DNA of 64,000 bases from Flavobacterium sp. W4I14 (GTDB lineage: Bacteria; Bacteroidota; Bacteroidia; Sphingobacteriales; Sphingobacteriaceae): the NCBI GenBank assembly GCA_030817875.1, contig JAUSZU010000001.1, positions 4,216,001 to 4,280,000 of the forward strand, read 5' to 3'. Below, piece by piece: positions 17,611 through 27,607 of the stretch. How positions within the stretch are numbered: position 1 is the first letter of the stretch; each line of letters opens with the position of its first letter. The notes beneath the pieces were generated by a model. That model searched no databases and had not been told where the DNA came from. It saw only the letters and a program-made list of their open reading frames with translations. Made by a program: the position numbers and the translations under genes.

Positions 17611-19314
17611 TTATTGATCTAACCAAACCCTGCCATCGAGCGACCAGGTTTGTTTGTTTGCTACTTTTAACCAATTGAGCATCTGGCTCGGTATATCGAT
17701 GGTTTGCGGCACCATCATGGCCAATAACTCTGTAGGCGGCGGACAGATTAAATCATTAAAGTTTTCCCATGCATACGGTCCCTGAAGTTTAAAATCGTGT
17801 GCCTGAGAGGAAAGATCGACCATTTTATCGCCATTGCCATCCGTACCAGGCCAATAACCCACTAGGAAATTATAGGAAGGGTGATTTTGATCGATAGAGG
17901 TTTCGCAGGCATAATCCCCAATTACGCCATCGGGTACCGGAAGCTTAAAGAATCTGATATCTGACACATAGTAATCGGGTTCGCCATGCCCTTGGCCGTT
18001 TAAAAAGCCCAGTTTAAGTGCATTTGAGTTCGCCAATGAACCCGAACCTGTAATTTCGAGCTCGTTGTTAAAATTACCATTGGTATAGGTGCGAATAAAC
18101 CGCTGATCGCCACGCTTTTCTAATTTTACCGAAAGGTTTTCCCATCTTCCCTTCACTAAATCGGCTCCTCTGCATTGACGGTAATCGCCATCTTTTGTGC
18201 CTCTCCACTCAAAATACCAGTAACGGTCTTCTAAATAAATTACCCAACCTACGCTTGGGTGACCGCTCGACCATTCGTTACGTTTACCTAAAACGCTCGG
18301 GTAAAAAATCTGCTCAGTGTTCTTTTTTACCTTTAATTCTATGGTCATTTTGGTGGTATCGTCTATATTGTAAGCATTTGCATCTTCGCCTGCAATTTCG
18401 GCCCTCACCTGTGTGCCCTGCATTTTTATGGTTTTACCCAGATACCTATTTCCTGTGAAGGGTTTTACGAGAATCCTTTTGGTGTAGTTAGGACTGTAAT
18501 AAATGATAAAAGCATTATTGGCAGGTTTGCTAAAAATGGTTTGATCATCGGTATTTGGAGGAAGGGTAAATGCACCACCATCGCTAGAGGCAATTACGAC
18601 CAACCAATCTTCATTGATAAAATTGGCCCGCTTTTTCATAGCCGTTAAAATATCGCCCACGCTGGTATCAAATTTTTCGATAGCGGCTTTATAAGCGCTA
18701 AACGAATTATCGTAACCTGAAGAGATGCCTGCTTTATCTATATCGGTGAAATGACCAACAATTACAGATGCAGTATCGGTATTGAGCTGGTTAATTATCG
18801 CAGCTTTAACCTGATCATCGCCAGCTACAAGATCGTTGATATCGGCACTTACAGTTAATGACTGAAATACCGCTGATGAGGTATACGATGCAATTTTGGT
18901 ATTTGGCCTGTTTTCTTTTATCCGTTTAAAAATAACTGGGTAATTCTGCAGGTTATTATTGGATAAATTATCGTCGTTTACCAGGTGTTTCTCTTTTTTT
19001 ACGCCGGTAAGCATACTACCCCAATTACTGGCATTCTGTGTAGCTTCGGGTTGATTTAAAGCCACCCAGCTATAAATAGAGTGTGGCAGTAAAGCATTAA
19101 TATTCGGAATGCTTGCGGCAGCTATCGACTGGCCTCTTGCACCATCAACAATAAGGTATAATACCTTACGGCTTCCATACCTCACTTTCGTGGTATCGGT
19201 ACCATCTTTATCGGCAAGTTTTCTGTCGAAATCCTTATTGCAAGAAAATATGGCCGTTGTAATTATTGCGGCCATCAGACCGATCAATAATCTATATTTT
19301 TTCATCGTACTCAT
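17611..19314 (-). CDS. DUF4983-type lipoprotein: degenerate alkaline-phosphatase-like domain plus LamG-like domain
   Basis: 567 aa lipoprotein (signal ends IITTAIFSCNKD). Residues about 48-250 have the alkaline-phosphatase/phosphodiesterase superfamily layout: VLYLIVDGARG (Asp57), IPNINALLPHS, SNWGSMLTG, HFTDIDKAG (Asp191/193) and IASSDGGAF. The histidines normally found in GHxxG and DHG are absent (IDKAGISSG, SDGG), as is a later GHG, so metal binding and catalysis look lost. Residues about 330-500 resemble a LamG/concanavalin-like lectin domain (GHPSVGWVIYLEDRYWYFEWRG, ALKLGFLNGQ). Most likely a binding protein built on a dead enzyme fold. The DUF4983 name is from memory. Confidence 0.8.
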   Translation of the reverse strand: MSTMKKYRLLIGLMAAIITTAIFSCNKDFDRKLADKDGTDTTKVRYGSRKVLYLIVDGARGQSIAAASIPNINALLPHSIYSWVALNQPEATQNASNWGSMLTGVKKEKHLVNDDNLSNNNLQNYPVIFKRIKENRPNTKIASYTSSAVFQSLTVSADINDLVAGDDQVKAAIINQLNTDTASVIVGHFTDIDKAGISSGYDNSFSAYKAAIEKFDTSVGDILTAMKKRANFINEDWLVVIASSDGGAFTLPPNTDDQTIFSKPANNAFIIYYSPNYTKRILVKPFTGNRYLGKTIKMQGTQVRAEIAGEDANAYNIDDTTKMTIELKVKKNTEQIFYPSVLGKRNEWSSGHPSVGWVIYLEDRYWYFEWRGTKDGDYRQCRGADLVKGRWENLSVKLEKRGDQRFIRTYTNGNFNNELEITGSGSLANSNALKLGFLNGQGHGEPDYYVSDIRFFKLPVPDGVIGDYACETSIDQNHPSYNFLVGYWPGTDGNGDKMVDLSSQAHDFKLQGPYAWENFNDLICPPPTELLAMMVPQTIDIPSQMLNWLKVANKQTWSLDGRVWLDQ

Positions 19315-19339
19315 CTTAATTTATCTGTGGTTAGGCTTC

Positions 19340-20962
19340 TTATTCAATGGTTACTCTAATAATATTGTTTACCGGCAGGTTATCGAAACGGTAGAATCTA
19401 CCGATCAACAAGAGGGCTTTTTTACCATCTGCTGACTTTGTTTCTACTATATCCGTTAAATCTCCTGAAAAAGGACCTGTAGCGTTATAGCCTGGTGCCA
19501 GCAAACCGGCCGGATTAAGCACCATAAAGCCATTTCTGGTTACATTATTATATTTCCTAAAATAACCGCCTACTATAACTAAGCCGTTCGAAATCTGCCT
19601 GGCGAAAGTAGGGTAACCACCTTCGAATAATTTAGCACTGAACGATTCGTCTAAACTTCCATCTTCATTAATCAGGGCCATGCCATTTGCAGGTTTGCCA
19701 TTGTATCTGGTAAATACTCCGGTAATCAGGTATTTTCTGGTGGTCGCATTATAGGTTAATGAATTAATACCATCATCGGCACCGCTACCAGGGTTAAAAC
19801 TCGGATCAATGGTTCCATTAGGTGCCAGCCTTAGTATACGAACAGCGGGTTGGCCATCAAACGTAACAAAGTTTCCAAAAACCATCAGTTTTTCATTATT
19901 CGGAGCATCGGTATGCATATAAGTATCAATAGGCCCATTGGCACTTACATTACCCTTATTGGTTGCGGTATTAAAACGAAAGGTTTTATCCAGTGAGCCA
20001 TCCAGGTTGAATCTCAAAATCTGGCGGATCTCGGTACTATCCAAAATAACAGTATCGCGGGTAAAATCGTAGTTATCTTTATCGTATGTACGTTTTACAT
20101 AATACCTAAAGTTACCTGTAGCCAAAATTTTCCCCTGATGTGGGTAAATACGGCGGATATAATCGTTTGTTCCGCCATTAAATTTAGGAAACCATTTTTG
20201 GGTAACCGTATCAGTAACGGTAGGTTTCTTTTTGGTTTGTATTTTAACGGTATCAATGGCACCATTAGGATATAAACTGGTAATGTTGCTAATATTTTCG
20301 GTACGCTGGTTATAACCGCTAAAACCACCGGATATGATCAGTCTGCCACCAATTTCGATCGCTGTTGAAAGTGAGCCATTGGATCCCCTACCCGTTCTGA
20401 ATGTACGGTCGTAATCACCATCAAGCGATGTTCTGGCAATCCTGTTAATAGGCACAATCAATCCTTTATTATCGTAGTTATTAAAACTTCCGATTACCAG
20501 AGCCCTTCCATCAGCCAGTTGATAAAACTGGTTTACATAATCGTTTGTACCTGCCGCTGCTTTCCAGGTAATATCGTTTTTGATAATGCCTGAAACGGTA
20601 AATGAAGGGCCAAGAATAAGCTGATCGCCAATGGAAATTGATGTAATACCTGTACTACCGGCTTCAGGTACCTTAACCGTAATTTCGCTTTCGGTAACAC
20701 TTATAACCTGCGCTTTTTCGCCGTTGAACATAAAGCTCAACTGATCTTTATAGGGCAATAACCCTGTTGCTTTTACGACTACTGTTGTACCTACAATTCC
20801 TTCAAAAGGCACCGGTAACAAAGTTTGACTTATTCCTATTCCAAGTGGTGCTTTTCCTTCCCCATAAGGGTCTTCGCCCAACTCTTCTTCTTTCTTACAG
20901 CCCTGAATTACCAGAGCAAGCAGAAAAAATATGCTTAACGTGTATATGATTCTTTTCATCAT
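19340..20962 (-). CDS. DUF5008-type lipoprotein: IPT/TIG domain followed by delta-60 repeats
   Basis: 540 aa. The SPII signal ends in LVIQGCKKEEE. An IPT/TIG Ig-like domain covers about 45-130 (PFEGIVGTTVVVKATGLLPYKDQLSFMFNG). The remainder is a propeller-like series of delta-60 repeats, each with 'G..I..GSF..Y.G......I.R...DG..D..F' (RIARTSLDGDYDRTFRTGRG, QILRFNLDGSLDKTFRFN, RILRLAPNGTIDPSFNPGSG, ALINEDGSLDESFS). Likely a surface-exposed beta-propeller or adhesive platform; no enzyme motif. Spaced 26 nt from both neighbours, hence co-transcribed. Confidence 0.8.
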   Translation of the reverse strand: MMKRIIYTLSIFFLLALVIQGCKKEEELGEDPYGEGKAPLGIGISQTLLPVPFEGIVGTTVVVKATGLLPYKDQLSFMFNGEKAQVISVTESEITVKVPEAGSTGITSISIGDQLILGPSFTVSGIIKNDITWKAAAGTNDYVNQFYQLADGRALVIGSFNNYDNKGLIVPINRIARTSLDGDYDRTFRTGRGSNGSLSTAIEIGGRLIISGGFSGYNQRTENISNITSLYPNGAIDTVKIQTKKKPTVTDTVTQKWFPKFNGGTNDYIRRIYPHQGKILATGNFRYYVKRTYDKDNYDFTRDTVILDSTEIRQILRFNLDGSLDKTFRFNTATNKGNVSANGPIDTYMHTDAPNNEKLMVFGNFVTFDGQPAVRILRLAPNGTIDPSFNPGSGADDGINSLTYNATTRKYLITGVFTRYNGKPANGMALINEDGSLDESFSAKLFEGGYPTFARQISNGLVIVGGYFRKYNNVTRNGFMVLNPAGLLAPGYNATGPFSGDLTDIVETKSADGKKALLLIGRFYRFDNLPVNNIIRVTIE

Positions 20963-20988
20963 TCAGTTTTTTCAATTAATTTCCCGTG

Positions 20989-21744
20989 TTAATTTGTGCC
21001 CTGGCTTGGTAATAATCCGGTACTGTATACGTCACTAAAAATCTCAGAAATATTAAATCCTAGGTAGCTATCCTGAAAGCGCAGGGTATGTACAACGCCA
21101 TTGGTGGGTTTAACATCAGAGGATGCTACATAACTTGGATTCCAGCTGTCGTTTGGTTTTGAAATATCGGGAATGTAGGTCATTACCAATTGCCTGTAGC
21201 CAATATACTTTACACCGTTAGCATCGTTAAAAACAACTCCAATATTGGATACTTCGTTATTGTAATCGTAATGAAGTGAGCCAGGGTAAATACTTCTAAG
21301 GTCCATATCAATCTGCGGATAATCTTTTAACCTGTTTACGCCTTTAAACATATAGCGCTGGATATATTTTCTCCATATCGCCGGGTTAACCTGATCGAGT
21401 GTTTTAATGGTATCTTTTCCTGAGCTGTAAAGCATTTGATTTAAAGATAGAACCCTGGGCTGACGGCCTTGATCGAAAGTATGTATATCCCCGATCGTTT
21501 TTTTAATTACTTCATCATCAAAAGCAAAAAAGGTAAAATCCTCTTTACTAAACTGTTCTTCCATTCCGGCTAGCCTTACAATTTTGGCCACACTATCAAA
21601 AGGAGCCTTTTTTGCCTGCAGGTACTGGTACATATTGCCCGGATAATCGGGGTTTGCCTTGCCACCATCTATATAGTACTCATCACGTTTACACGCACTA
21701 AATACGAGTAGGCAGGCTGCGCATATCATCATTAGCTTTTTCAT
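20989..21744 (-). CDS. fasciclin-domain lipoprotein
   Basis: 251 aa from ATG at 21744, where a clean SPII signal begins (MKKLMMICAACLLVFSAC). An upstream ATG at 21783 would overlap susD and is rejected. After the CKRDEYYIDGGKANPDYPGNMYQYL start, which is shared with the fasciclin gene at 27608-28718 (YDAPDSTAPFAGNTYEYLKS), the FAS1 fold is seen in DFTFFAFDDEVIKKTIG and YIQRYMFKG. FAS1 domains mediate adhesion. It follows susD by 25 nt in a locus that has a fasciclin gene after each SusC/SusD pair. Confidence 0.82.
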   Translation of the reverse strand: MKKLMMICAACLLVFSACKRDEYYIDGGKANPDYPGNMYQYLQAKKAPFDSVAKIVRLAGMEEQFSKEDFTFFAFDDEVIKKTIGDIHTFDQGRQPRVLSLNQMLYSSGKDTIKTLDQVNPAIWRKYIQRYMFKGVNRLKDYPQIDMDLRSIYPGSLHYDYNNEVSNIGVVFNDANGVKYIGYRQLVMTYIPDISKPNDSWNPSYVASSDVKPTNGVVHTLRFQDSYLGFNISEIFSDVYSTGLLPSQGTN

Positions 21745-21769
21745 ATCTTTTCTTGATCGCTTAATAAAA

Positions 21770-23290
21770 TTAATTACCACCATTAACCCAGTATTCGTTT
21801 AATACCATGTATGGATTATTATATAGTGCACCTGGGCTTAATGGCCAGGTCCATCCGCCACGGTTAAATTTATCGGATGTGAGTACGTTATACGACCACT
21901 GGCTGCTCAAAATCCTTTTTGTACGTACGAGGTCGAAATAGTGGTGTCCTTCACCGATAAGCTCCCTCGAACGTTCGTAAAAAATAAAATCTTTAAGATT
22001 TCCGTTTGAAGGTGTATAAGGAGATGCACCGGCACGGCCCCTTACCATATTTAAGAGTTTTATGGCATCGGTATCTTCATTTATATTTGCAAGGGCTTCG
22101 GCGGCCAGCAGGATTTCGCCTCCATACCTGAAAATCATAAAGGTGTTATCAGGGTTGGCATCTTCTTCACCGGTAGAAAATGAGTTCTGTGCAAATTTTA
22201 ACATCATAAATTTTCCATTATCAGCAAAAATATCTTCATTAAACCAAGTGGTAATACGTTTATCACTACCATCCTGAAAAAGTTTCTGCATGTACTCCCC
22301 TCTGTAGTAAGCAAAACTTACACGGTGGGTATACTCGGGGCGTTTATATGGATAATGCAAAAACATATCGGCAATTGGTGCAACATTTAAATTGGCATCG
22401 CCATAATTGATACTGCGGTAAAATTCGAACAAACTCTCTTCCGATCGTCCTTTTATTACGGTTGCCCATTCGTTAATGGGCAATAGCCTGAAAGCATTGC
22501 TGGCAATGAGTTCCTTACCCAAATCGGCTGTTTCCTGATAATATTTTCTAGCATTAGCTGAATCGAAACCTGCATTCCACATGTTCATTTCCATTATTAA
22601 GGCCACAATGCTGCCCCTGCCTGCACGCACACCTCTTAAAGATGGGTCGGTATAAGTCCAGGCGATAGAATTTTTATAGGTTTTAAGATCAGCGATACAT
22701 TTGTTCAGTACAGAAACAAAATTTTCTCTCGGCAGTGCAGCCGAATGAAAAGGATCGGTATAATATACCACGTTACCGTATAAACGAACCATGGTGAAGT
22801 AGCTAAAAGCACGGATAAATGCAGCTTCAGCTTTGAAAGAGTTCTTCTCTGCTTCTGATACACCCGGAATCCCTTCATCAAGTTTGGCAATTAAAATATT
22901 GGCCCCCTGTATGGCTTGGTAGTATGCGGTCCAATCGGTAATCCTGTCAAAATTATAATAATCCCATGGTCTTCCCCTCGAAATTAAATACAGGAGGTTA
23001 TTTTTGCCCAGGTACTCTACATACTCGCGTGAAGGTGCGTTGTCTGACTGGCTTTCGTATAACACTTCTCCTGAGCGATATTCGCCTGTTGCACCAACAA
23101 AATGCGTTTCGTTGTATTTACCGAAAACCATTCTTGATAGGTTGTAAATGTTGGCCACTACATCTTCTTTGGATTTGAAGAAGTTGTTACCAGTTAACTT
23201 ATCCAATGGCTGTATATCCAAAAACTTTTTGCAGGCAGGTAAACAAAAAGTTGCTGCCAGGATTATAGTATAAATAATTACTTTTTTCAT
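21770..23290 (-). CDS. SusD/RagB family lipoprotein
   Basis: 506 aa. SPII signal MKKVIIYTIILAATFCLPAC followed by KKFLDIQPLDKLTGNNFFKSKEDV, a standard SusD opening. The RagB helical repeats include AEAAFIRAFSYFTMVRLYG and LAAEALANINEDTDAIKLLNMVRGRAG. The C-terminus YERSRELIGEGHHYFDLVRT ... VLNEYWVNGGN is typical. Partner of the SusC at 23302, 11 nt away. Substrate unknown; no starch-type features were recognised. Confidence 0.94.
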   Translation of the reverse strand: MKKVIIYTIILAATFCLPACKKFLDIQPLDKLTGNNFFKSKEDVVANIYNLSRMVFGKYNETHFVGATGEYRSGEVLYESQSDNAPSREYVEYLGKNNLLYLISRGRPWDYYNFDRITDWTAYYQAIQGANILIAKLDEGIPGVSEAEKNSFKAEAAFIRAFSYFTMVRLYGNVVYYTDPFHSAALPRENFVSVLNKCIADLKTYKNSIAWTYTDPSLRGVRAGRGSIVALIMEMNMWNAGFDSANARKYYQETADLGKELIASNAFRLLPINEWATVIKGRSEESLFEFYRSINYGDANLNVAPIADMFLHYPYKRPEYTHRVSFAYYRGEYMQKLFQDGSDKRITTWFNEDIFADNGKFMMLKFAQNSFSTGEEDANPDNTFMIFRYGGEILLAAEALANINEDTDAIKLLNMVRGRAGASPYTPSNGNLKDFIFYERSRELIGEGHHYFDLVRTKRILSSQWSYNVLTSDKFNRGGWTWPLSPGALYNNPYMVLNEYWVNGGN

Positions 23291-23301
23291 AACAATATCA
23301 A

Positions 23302-26300
23302 TTAGTTGCCTGTAGCAAGTTCTAAGTTTAAACCAATGTTGAAGGTACGTGGAACCGGATACCCCGTTGAAATATCGCGACCTAATGAGGTTACGTTTTC
23401 AGGGTTTGGTCCACTGTATTTTGAGAAAGTAACCAGGTTGTTTGTTGAGGCATAAATTCTTAAATTGCTCAATCCGTACCTTGCAATCATCTTTTTGTTG
23501 AACATGTAAGAAAGGGTTACATTGTTTATTTTTAAATAACTTCCACTCTCTTGCCACAGTGTTTGATCGGCCCTTAGTGGCTGTATCTGATTATACCTGG
23601 CATAATCATAAGGATATGGGTATTTAGCTATATCGCCCGGTGCCCTCCAGATATCAAGGTCGTTTAACGGAACAACTGATTTTAAGGAGAAGGGATCGCG
23701 CATAATGGCAATCCTATCGGCAAGGGCGTTGTTTAAGATAGTCCTGTCTGCAGTATAAACAGCGTATACATTCAGTCCCCAGTTTTTGTACCTGATGTTG
23801 GTTGAGATACCACCGGTTGCCAAAGGTTGCGAGTTACCAGTAACCTCGTAATCCCTGCCATCTAAAATATAATCGCCGTTTACATCTTTAAGAATCGGAT
23901 CGCCACCTAAGAAAAACTGACCGTTGCTCTGGTATCTTTTTCCGGTAACCGGATCTACAGCTACATCGGCATCGGTGCTGTAAACCCCCTGGTTAATCCT
24001 TAAATAATTGGAAAGGGTGTTTCTTCCAACACGGTAAACAACGTGCTGTAAATAGCCCGAATTATCGAACTTAATAAACTGGCCATTATACTCGGCCGGA
24101 AGTTTTAACAGTACATCGCGGTTAATGGCTCCGTTAAGAGATACCGATATATCCAGATCTTTACTTACCAAAGGCCTAAAGGTTACCATTAACTCGGTAC
24201 CATAGTTGGCAATCCCCAAATCGTTACTGGCCAGCTTATTAAAACCGGTGGTATTAGATAAATCTCTATCGAACAGTAAATTATCCACTTTTTTAAAGTA
24301 GGTATCAAAGTTTAATGATATGCGATCGTTAAAAAACCCAAGATCCAAACCGAGGTTGTACTGCGTTGTAGTGGTTGGCTTTAAATTTGGATTTGGAATT
24401 AGATCATAATCAATACCAATAGTTGGGTTATTGTTAAAATTGCCATACAGGTTATACTTACCATAAATACTTTCGAGATTACCGGTAGGAACAATATTCT
24501 GGCCCCATGTTAACCTTAAACTACCATATGACAGCCATTTTTTATCGGTTAACCAGTTTTCTTTGTTAAAGTTCCACCTTAAACCAATTGATGGATTTTT
24601 AGAATATGGATTCTCCAAGCCGCTAGATGAGGTTCCATCCAAACGGTACGAGAACTCTGCCACATATTTTTTGTCGTAATCGTAAGATAATGAACCGGCA
24701 AATGAAGCAATGGTTGCATTACGGTAATTGCTTAAAACACCACCCCCCCTTGAGTTATAATCATCGTAGCCAACAGGTCCCTGTAACTGATCGTTCGGTA
24801 ATCTTTCCTGACGGGTAATACCAGCTTGGGCACCTTGTTTATAGATTTCGTTAAAGGTATTGATAAAAACATTGTGTTTTTCGCCGAATGTTTTAGCATA
24901 GGTAATACCGTTGCGATTGTATAACTGGTAGTTACGGCCAACATAATCGTAAAGCTTAGCATACTGGCCATTGGCAGCAGCCGGCGTAAAAGTTGATTCG
25001 GTATCCGAAGTATAATCGTAGCTTAATGTAGAAGATACTGCTAAACCCGGAATAAATTCGTAACGGGCTTCTACGTTGGTACGTATGTTACGGGAGTTGT
25101 TATCATTTGAGGTTTGCAAAGCCGATAAAACACCACCCGATGCCTGGTAAAAGGATGGAGGCGGCAATAAAGTAGAAGCTTGTCCGTTTTCTGCCACACC
25201 CGATTGAATTAGCCCAACACCATTACCTTTATTCTGCTTACCTACCGACCCGTTGATGAAACCAAAAAATCTGAATTTTTCATTTGGTTTAAACTCCATG
25301 TTCATGTTCAGGTTATAACGGTCGTAACCTGTATTTTTAATTACACCCTTTTCGGTATAATAACCCAGGTTAGCTTTATAGTTAAATTTCGGATCGCCAC
25401 CATCCAACGCCAGGTTATGGCTCTGGTTATAGGTGGTTTGGAAAAATACATCCTGCCAATCGGTAGAGTTGTTCCAATAGGCATTTAAACTATCTGCCAA
25501 AAAAGGTGTACGCGAAATTGCCCGTATATCGGTTACATTCTGCGCATTGAGGATAATCTGCTGTATTTTTAACGAGCGCTCAGAATTTCCACCCAATGTT
25601 TCGCGGAGTTTGGGCGGTGCATTAACGAAAGCATTTGTTACGTATCTAATTCTGGGCACCTTAGAATTACCTCTTTTTGTGGTGATAATAATTACACCAT
25701 AAGCACCCCTCGAGCCGTACATAGAAGTAGCCTGAGCATCTTTAAGGATCTGGATATTTTCAACATCTTCCTGCGGGATCAGCGAAAGCGGACTTACACC
25801 AGGTCCCTGGGTTTGAAAGCCAAACTCAGCAGCCTTATCCGCATCTAAAGGTACTCCATCAATAATGTATAAAGGCGATGTAGGCTGTAAAAACGATTCG
25901 TTACCACTGCCTGAAATACTTAAACTGGAAAGACCACGTACCTGTACCGATCCTCTAAAACCAGGAGCACCGGTATTGTTCTGGATATTTAAACCCGGAA
26001 CCTTACCCTGCAAAAGCTGCTCTACATTGGATACCGGAATATCCTGAACCTCTTTTGCCTGTATCAATACAGCCGAACCGGTGGTGGTTTCCTTATTTCT
26101 TTTTTGATAGGCCACAATAATTACGTCATCTAAATCTTTTTTATCTTCAGTAATGGTTACGGTAATGTTGGTGGCCCCGGTAATTTTAGCCCTTTGGGTA
26201 TTAAAACCTAAAAATTTAAATAATAAAGTTCCGCCTATAGGTACATTAACCGTAAACTGCCCTTTACCATTGGTTTGTGTTAAACCTTTATTGGTTTGCT

Positions 26301-26451
26301 CGAGGATTACGGATACCCCCGGAACCCCCTGTTTTGAATCTTTATCAACAACGGTACCATTCACAATGATGTATTTCTCCTGCGAATAAGCACTCGTGCC
26401 ACAAATTATACATACAATAAGTAATGCATAAAAAAGTATATTTCTTCTCAT
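23302..26451 (-). CDS. SusC/RagA TonB-dependent receptor
   Basis: 1049 aa with signal MRRNILFYALLIVCIICGTSAYS. A carboxypeptidase-D-like domain (about 28-110, VNGTVVDKDSKQGVPGVSVIL) precedes the plug (about 115-265: VPVSNVEQLLQGKVPGLNIQ, VENIQILKDAQATSMYGSRGAYG) and the beta-barrel, which ends ...FNIGLNLELATGN. The second of two complete SusC genes in this operon, downstream of the DUF5007-type gene by 22 nt. It should import the same class of nutrient that the surrounding binding lipoproteins capture. Confidence 0.95.
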   Translation of the reverse strand: MRRNILFYALLIVCIICGTSAYSQEKYIIVNGTVVDKDSKQGVPGVSVILEQTNKGLTQTNGKGQFTVNVPIGGTLLFKFLGFNTQRAKITGATNITVTITEDKKDLDDVIIVAYQKRNKETTTGSAVLIQAKEVQDIPVSNVEQLLQGKVPGLNIQNNTGAPGFRGSVQVRGLSSLSISGSGNESFLQPTSPLYIIDGVPLDADKAAEFGFQTQGPGVSPLSLIPQEDVENIQILKDAQATSMYGSRGAYGVIIITTKRGNSKVPRIRYVTNAFVNAPPKLRETLGGNSERSLKIQQIILNAQNVTDIRAISRTPFLADSLNAYWNNSTDWQDVFFQTTYNQSHNLALDGGDPKFNYKANLGYYTEKGVIKNTGYDRYNLNMNMEFKPNEKFRFFGFINGSVGKQNKGNGVGLIQSGVAENGQASTLLPPPSFYQASGGVLSALQTSNDNNSRNIRTNVEARYEFIPGLAVSSTLSYDYTSDTESTFTPAAANGQYAKLYDYVGRNYQLYNRNGITYAKTFGEKHNVFINTFNEIYKQGAQAGITRQERLPNDQLQGPVGYDDYNSRGGGVLSNYRNATIASFAGSLSYDYDKKYVAEFSYRLDGTSSSGLENPYSKNPSIGLRWNFNKENWLTDKKWLSYGSLRLTWGQNIVPTGNLESIYGKYNLYGNFNNNPTIGIDYDLIPNPNLKPTTTTQYNLGLDLGFFNDRISLNFDTYFKKVDNLLFDRDLSNTTGFNKLASNDLGIANYGTELMVTFRPLVSKDLDISVSLNGAINRDVLLKLPAEYNGQFIKFDNSGYLQHVVYRVGRNTLSNYLRINQGVYSTDADVAVDPVTGKRYQSNGQFFLGGDPILKDVNGDYILDGRDYEVTGNSQPLATGGISTNIRYKNWGLNVYAVYTADRTILNNALADRIAIMRDPFSLKSVVPLNDLDIWRAPGDIAKYPYPYDYARYNQIQPLRADQTLWQESGSYLKINNVTLSYMFNKKMIARYGLSNLRIYASTNNLVTFSKYSGPNPENVTSLGRDISTGYPVPRTFNIGLNLELATGN

Positions 26452-26473
26452 CTTAATAGCTTTAAATGGTTAC

Positions 26474-27571
26474 CTACTCGCTCGCGAATTTTGGATTCTC
26501 ATTTCTGAAGTGGAAAACCACTTCCCAATCGCCGGCCTTATATATCGCAAAGTCGACACCGAAATTGGCAAATGTTCTTCCACCTCCAAACGAGCCCCTA
26601 GAATAGCTGAGGTTTATTTTAGCCCTGGTTGCACCCGGCGCATAAAATGTTGGTATTTCGACCAAAGGAATTGGATAGGCAACATCGTACTGTACATACT
26701 TTTCGGTTTTTTGCATGTTAAAGCCATGTATCATTTTGTCCCAGGCCGTTTCGTTAAATGCTGCAGGATTGATTTCAACTGAATCTTTATTTAAAACTTT
26801 AATCCTTAACGAATGTCCATTGCCACCGTTAAATGGCCTGATGTAGATAACCACATTATTGACTTTCAAATTTATATTGTCTTTATTGATGTCTTCATTG
26901 GTAGTTGCACTAATTACATTATTTAAATATGGTCTGATGTAATTTTTGTAACGTTTATCAAAGGGATTATTCGGATCTGGTGCCGGTAAACCAGAATACA
27001 GGTTCACATCATCAGCAGGCTCATAGGGGCGTTCGCGCCAAGGCCTGATCTGAAAGTCTTTGATAAGTCTTTCTCCACCGGTATTTTTTACCTTCAGATC
27101 AAAAAAACGAGTATCCTGTGCAAAATTGGTGCTATCTGTAGGTCTTGGAGTAATTAGCTGGTTGCTTGTAGAAGCCCAGAAAATGAATTCGCCCGACGAA
27201 CGCATTTCGAAAAGTTTATGGGTTTCTATTTTTCTTTTAGCTTCTATCTCTGCCAAACTTTTCTCTAAACCGGTATAAGGCGCGGTCCAAACATATGTTG
27301 GTGCAGTTTGAAAAATATCGGTTACCGGTCTACCGTCTCCAAAACGTGCATTTACAATTTCGAAAGTAAATGGTGCGGTAGAATTATCGGCGTTAAAACC
27401 ACCGATAAGGTTGTTCCTTCCCAATATCGGTTCAAGAACTTTATTGCTATAGTTTACATTGTTACTTAAATAATCTTTGTCATCGGGCAAATTGTAAAGC
27501 TTTTTACAGCCACTTAAAACAACTGGCACAAGTAATATTAAAAGGAGCTCCTTTTTAATTACTGATTTCAT
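26474..27571 (-). CDS. DUF5007-type lipoprotein
   Basis: 365 aa from ATG at 27571, which starts a good SPII signal (MKSVIKKELLLILLVPVVLSGC KKLYNLPDDKDYLS); the ATG 36 bp further up lacks one. No enzyme motif seen. The body has beta-rich stretches (APFTFEIVNARFGDGRPVTDIF, NNVVIYIRPFNGGNGHSLRIKV, FGVDFAIYKAGDWEVVFHF) that match, from memory, the DUF5007 family found next to fasciclin and SusC/SusD genes in Bacteroidota. Probably another surface binding component. Lies 36 nt after the fasciclin/discoidin gene. Confidence 0.75.
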   Translation of the reverse strand: MKSVIKKELLLILLVPVVLSGCKKLYNLPDDKDYLSNNVNYSNKVLEPILGRNNLIGGFNADNSTAPFTFEIVNARFGDGRPVTDIFQTAPTYVWTAPYTGLEKSLAEIEAKRKIETHKLFEMRSSGEFIFWASTSNQLITPRPTDSTNFAQDTRFFDLKVKNTGGERLIKDFQIRPWRERPYEPADDVNLYSGLPAPDPNNPFDKRYKNYIRPYLNNVISATTNEDINKDNINLKVNNVVIYIRPFNGGNGHSLRIKVLNKDSVEINPAAFNETAWDKMIHGFNMQKTEKYVQYDVAYPIPLVEIPTFYAPGATRAKINLSYSRGSFGGGRTFANFGVDFAIYKAGDWEVVFHFRNENPKFASE

Positions 27572-27607
27572 AAGTTTTTCTAATTTATTTTTTCCGTAAT
27601 CCATCAC

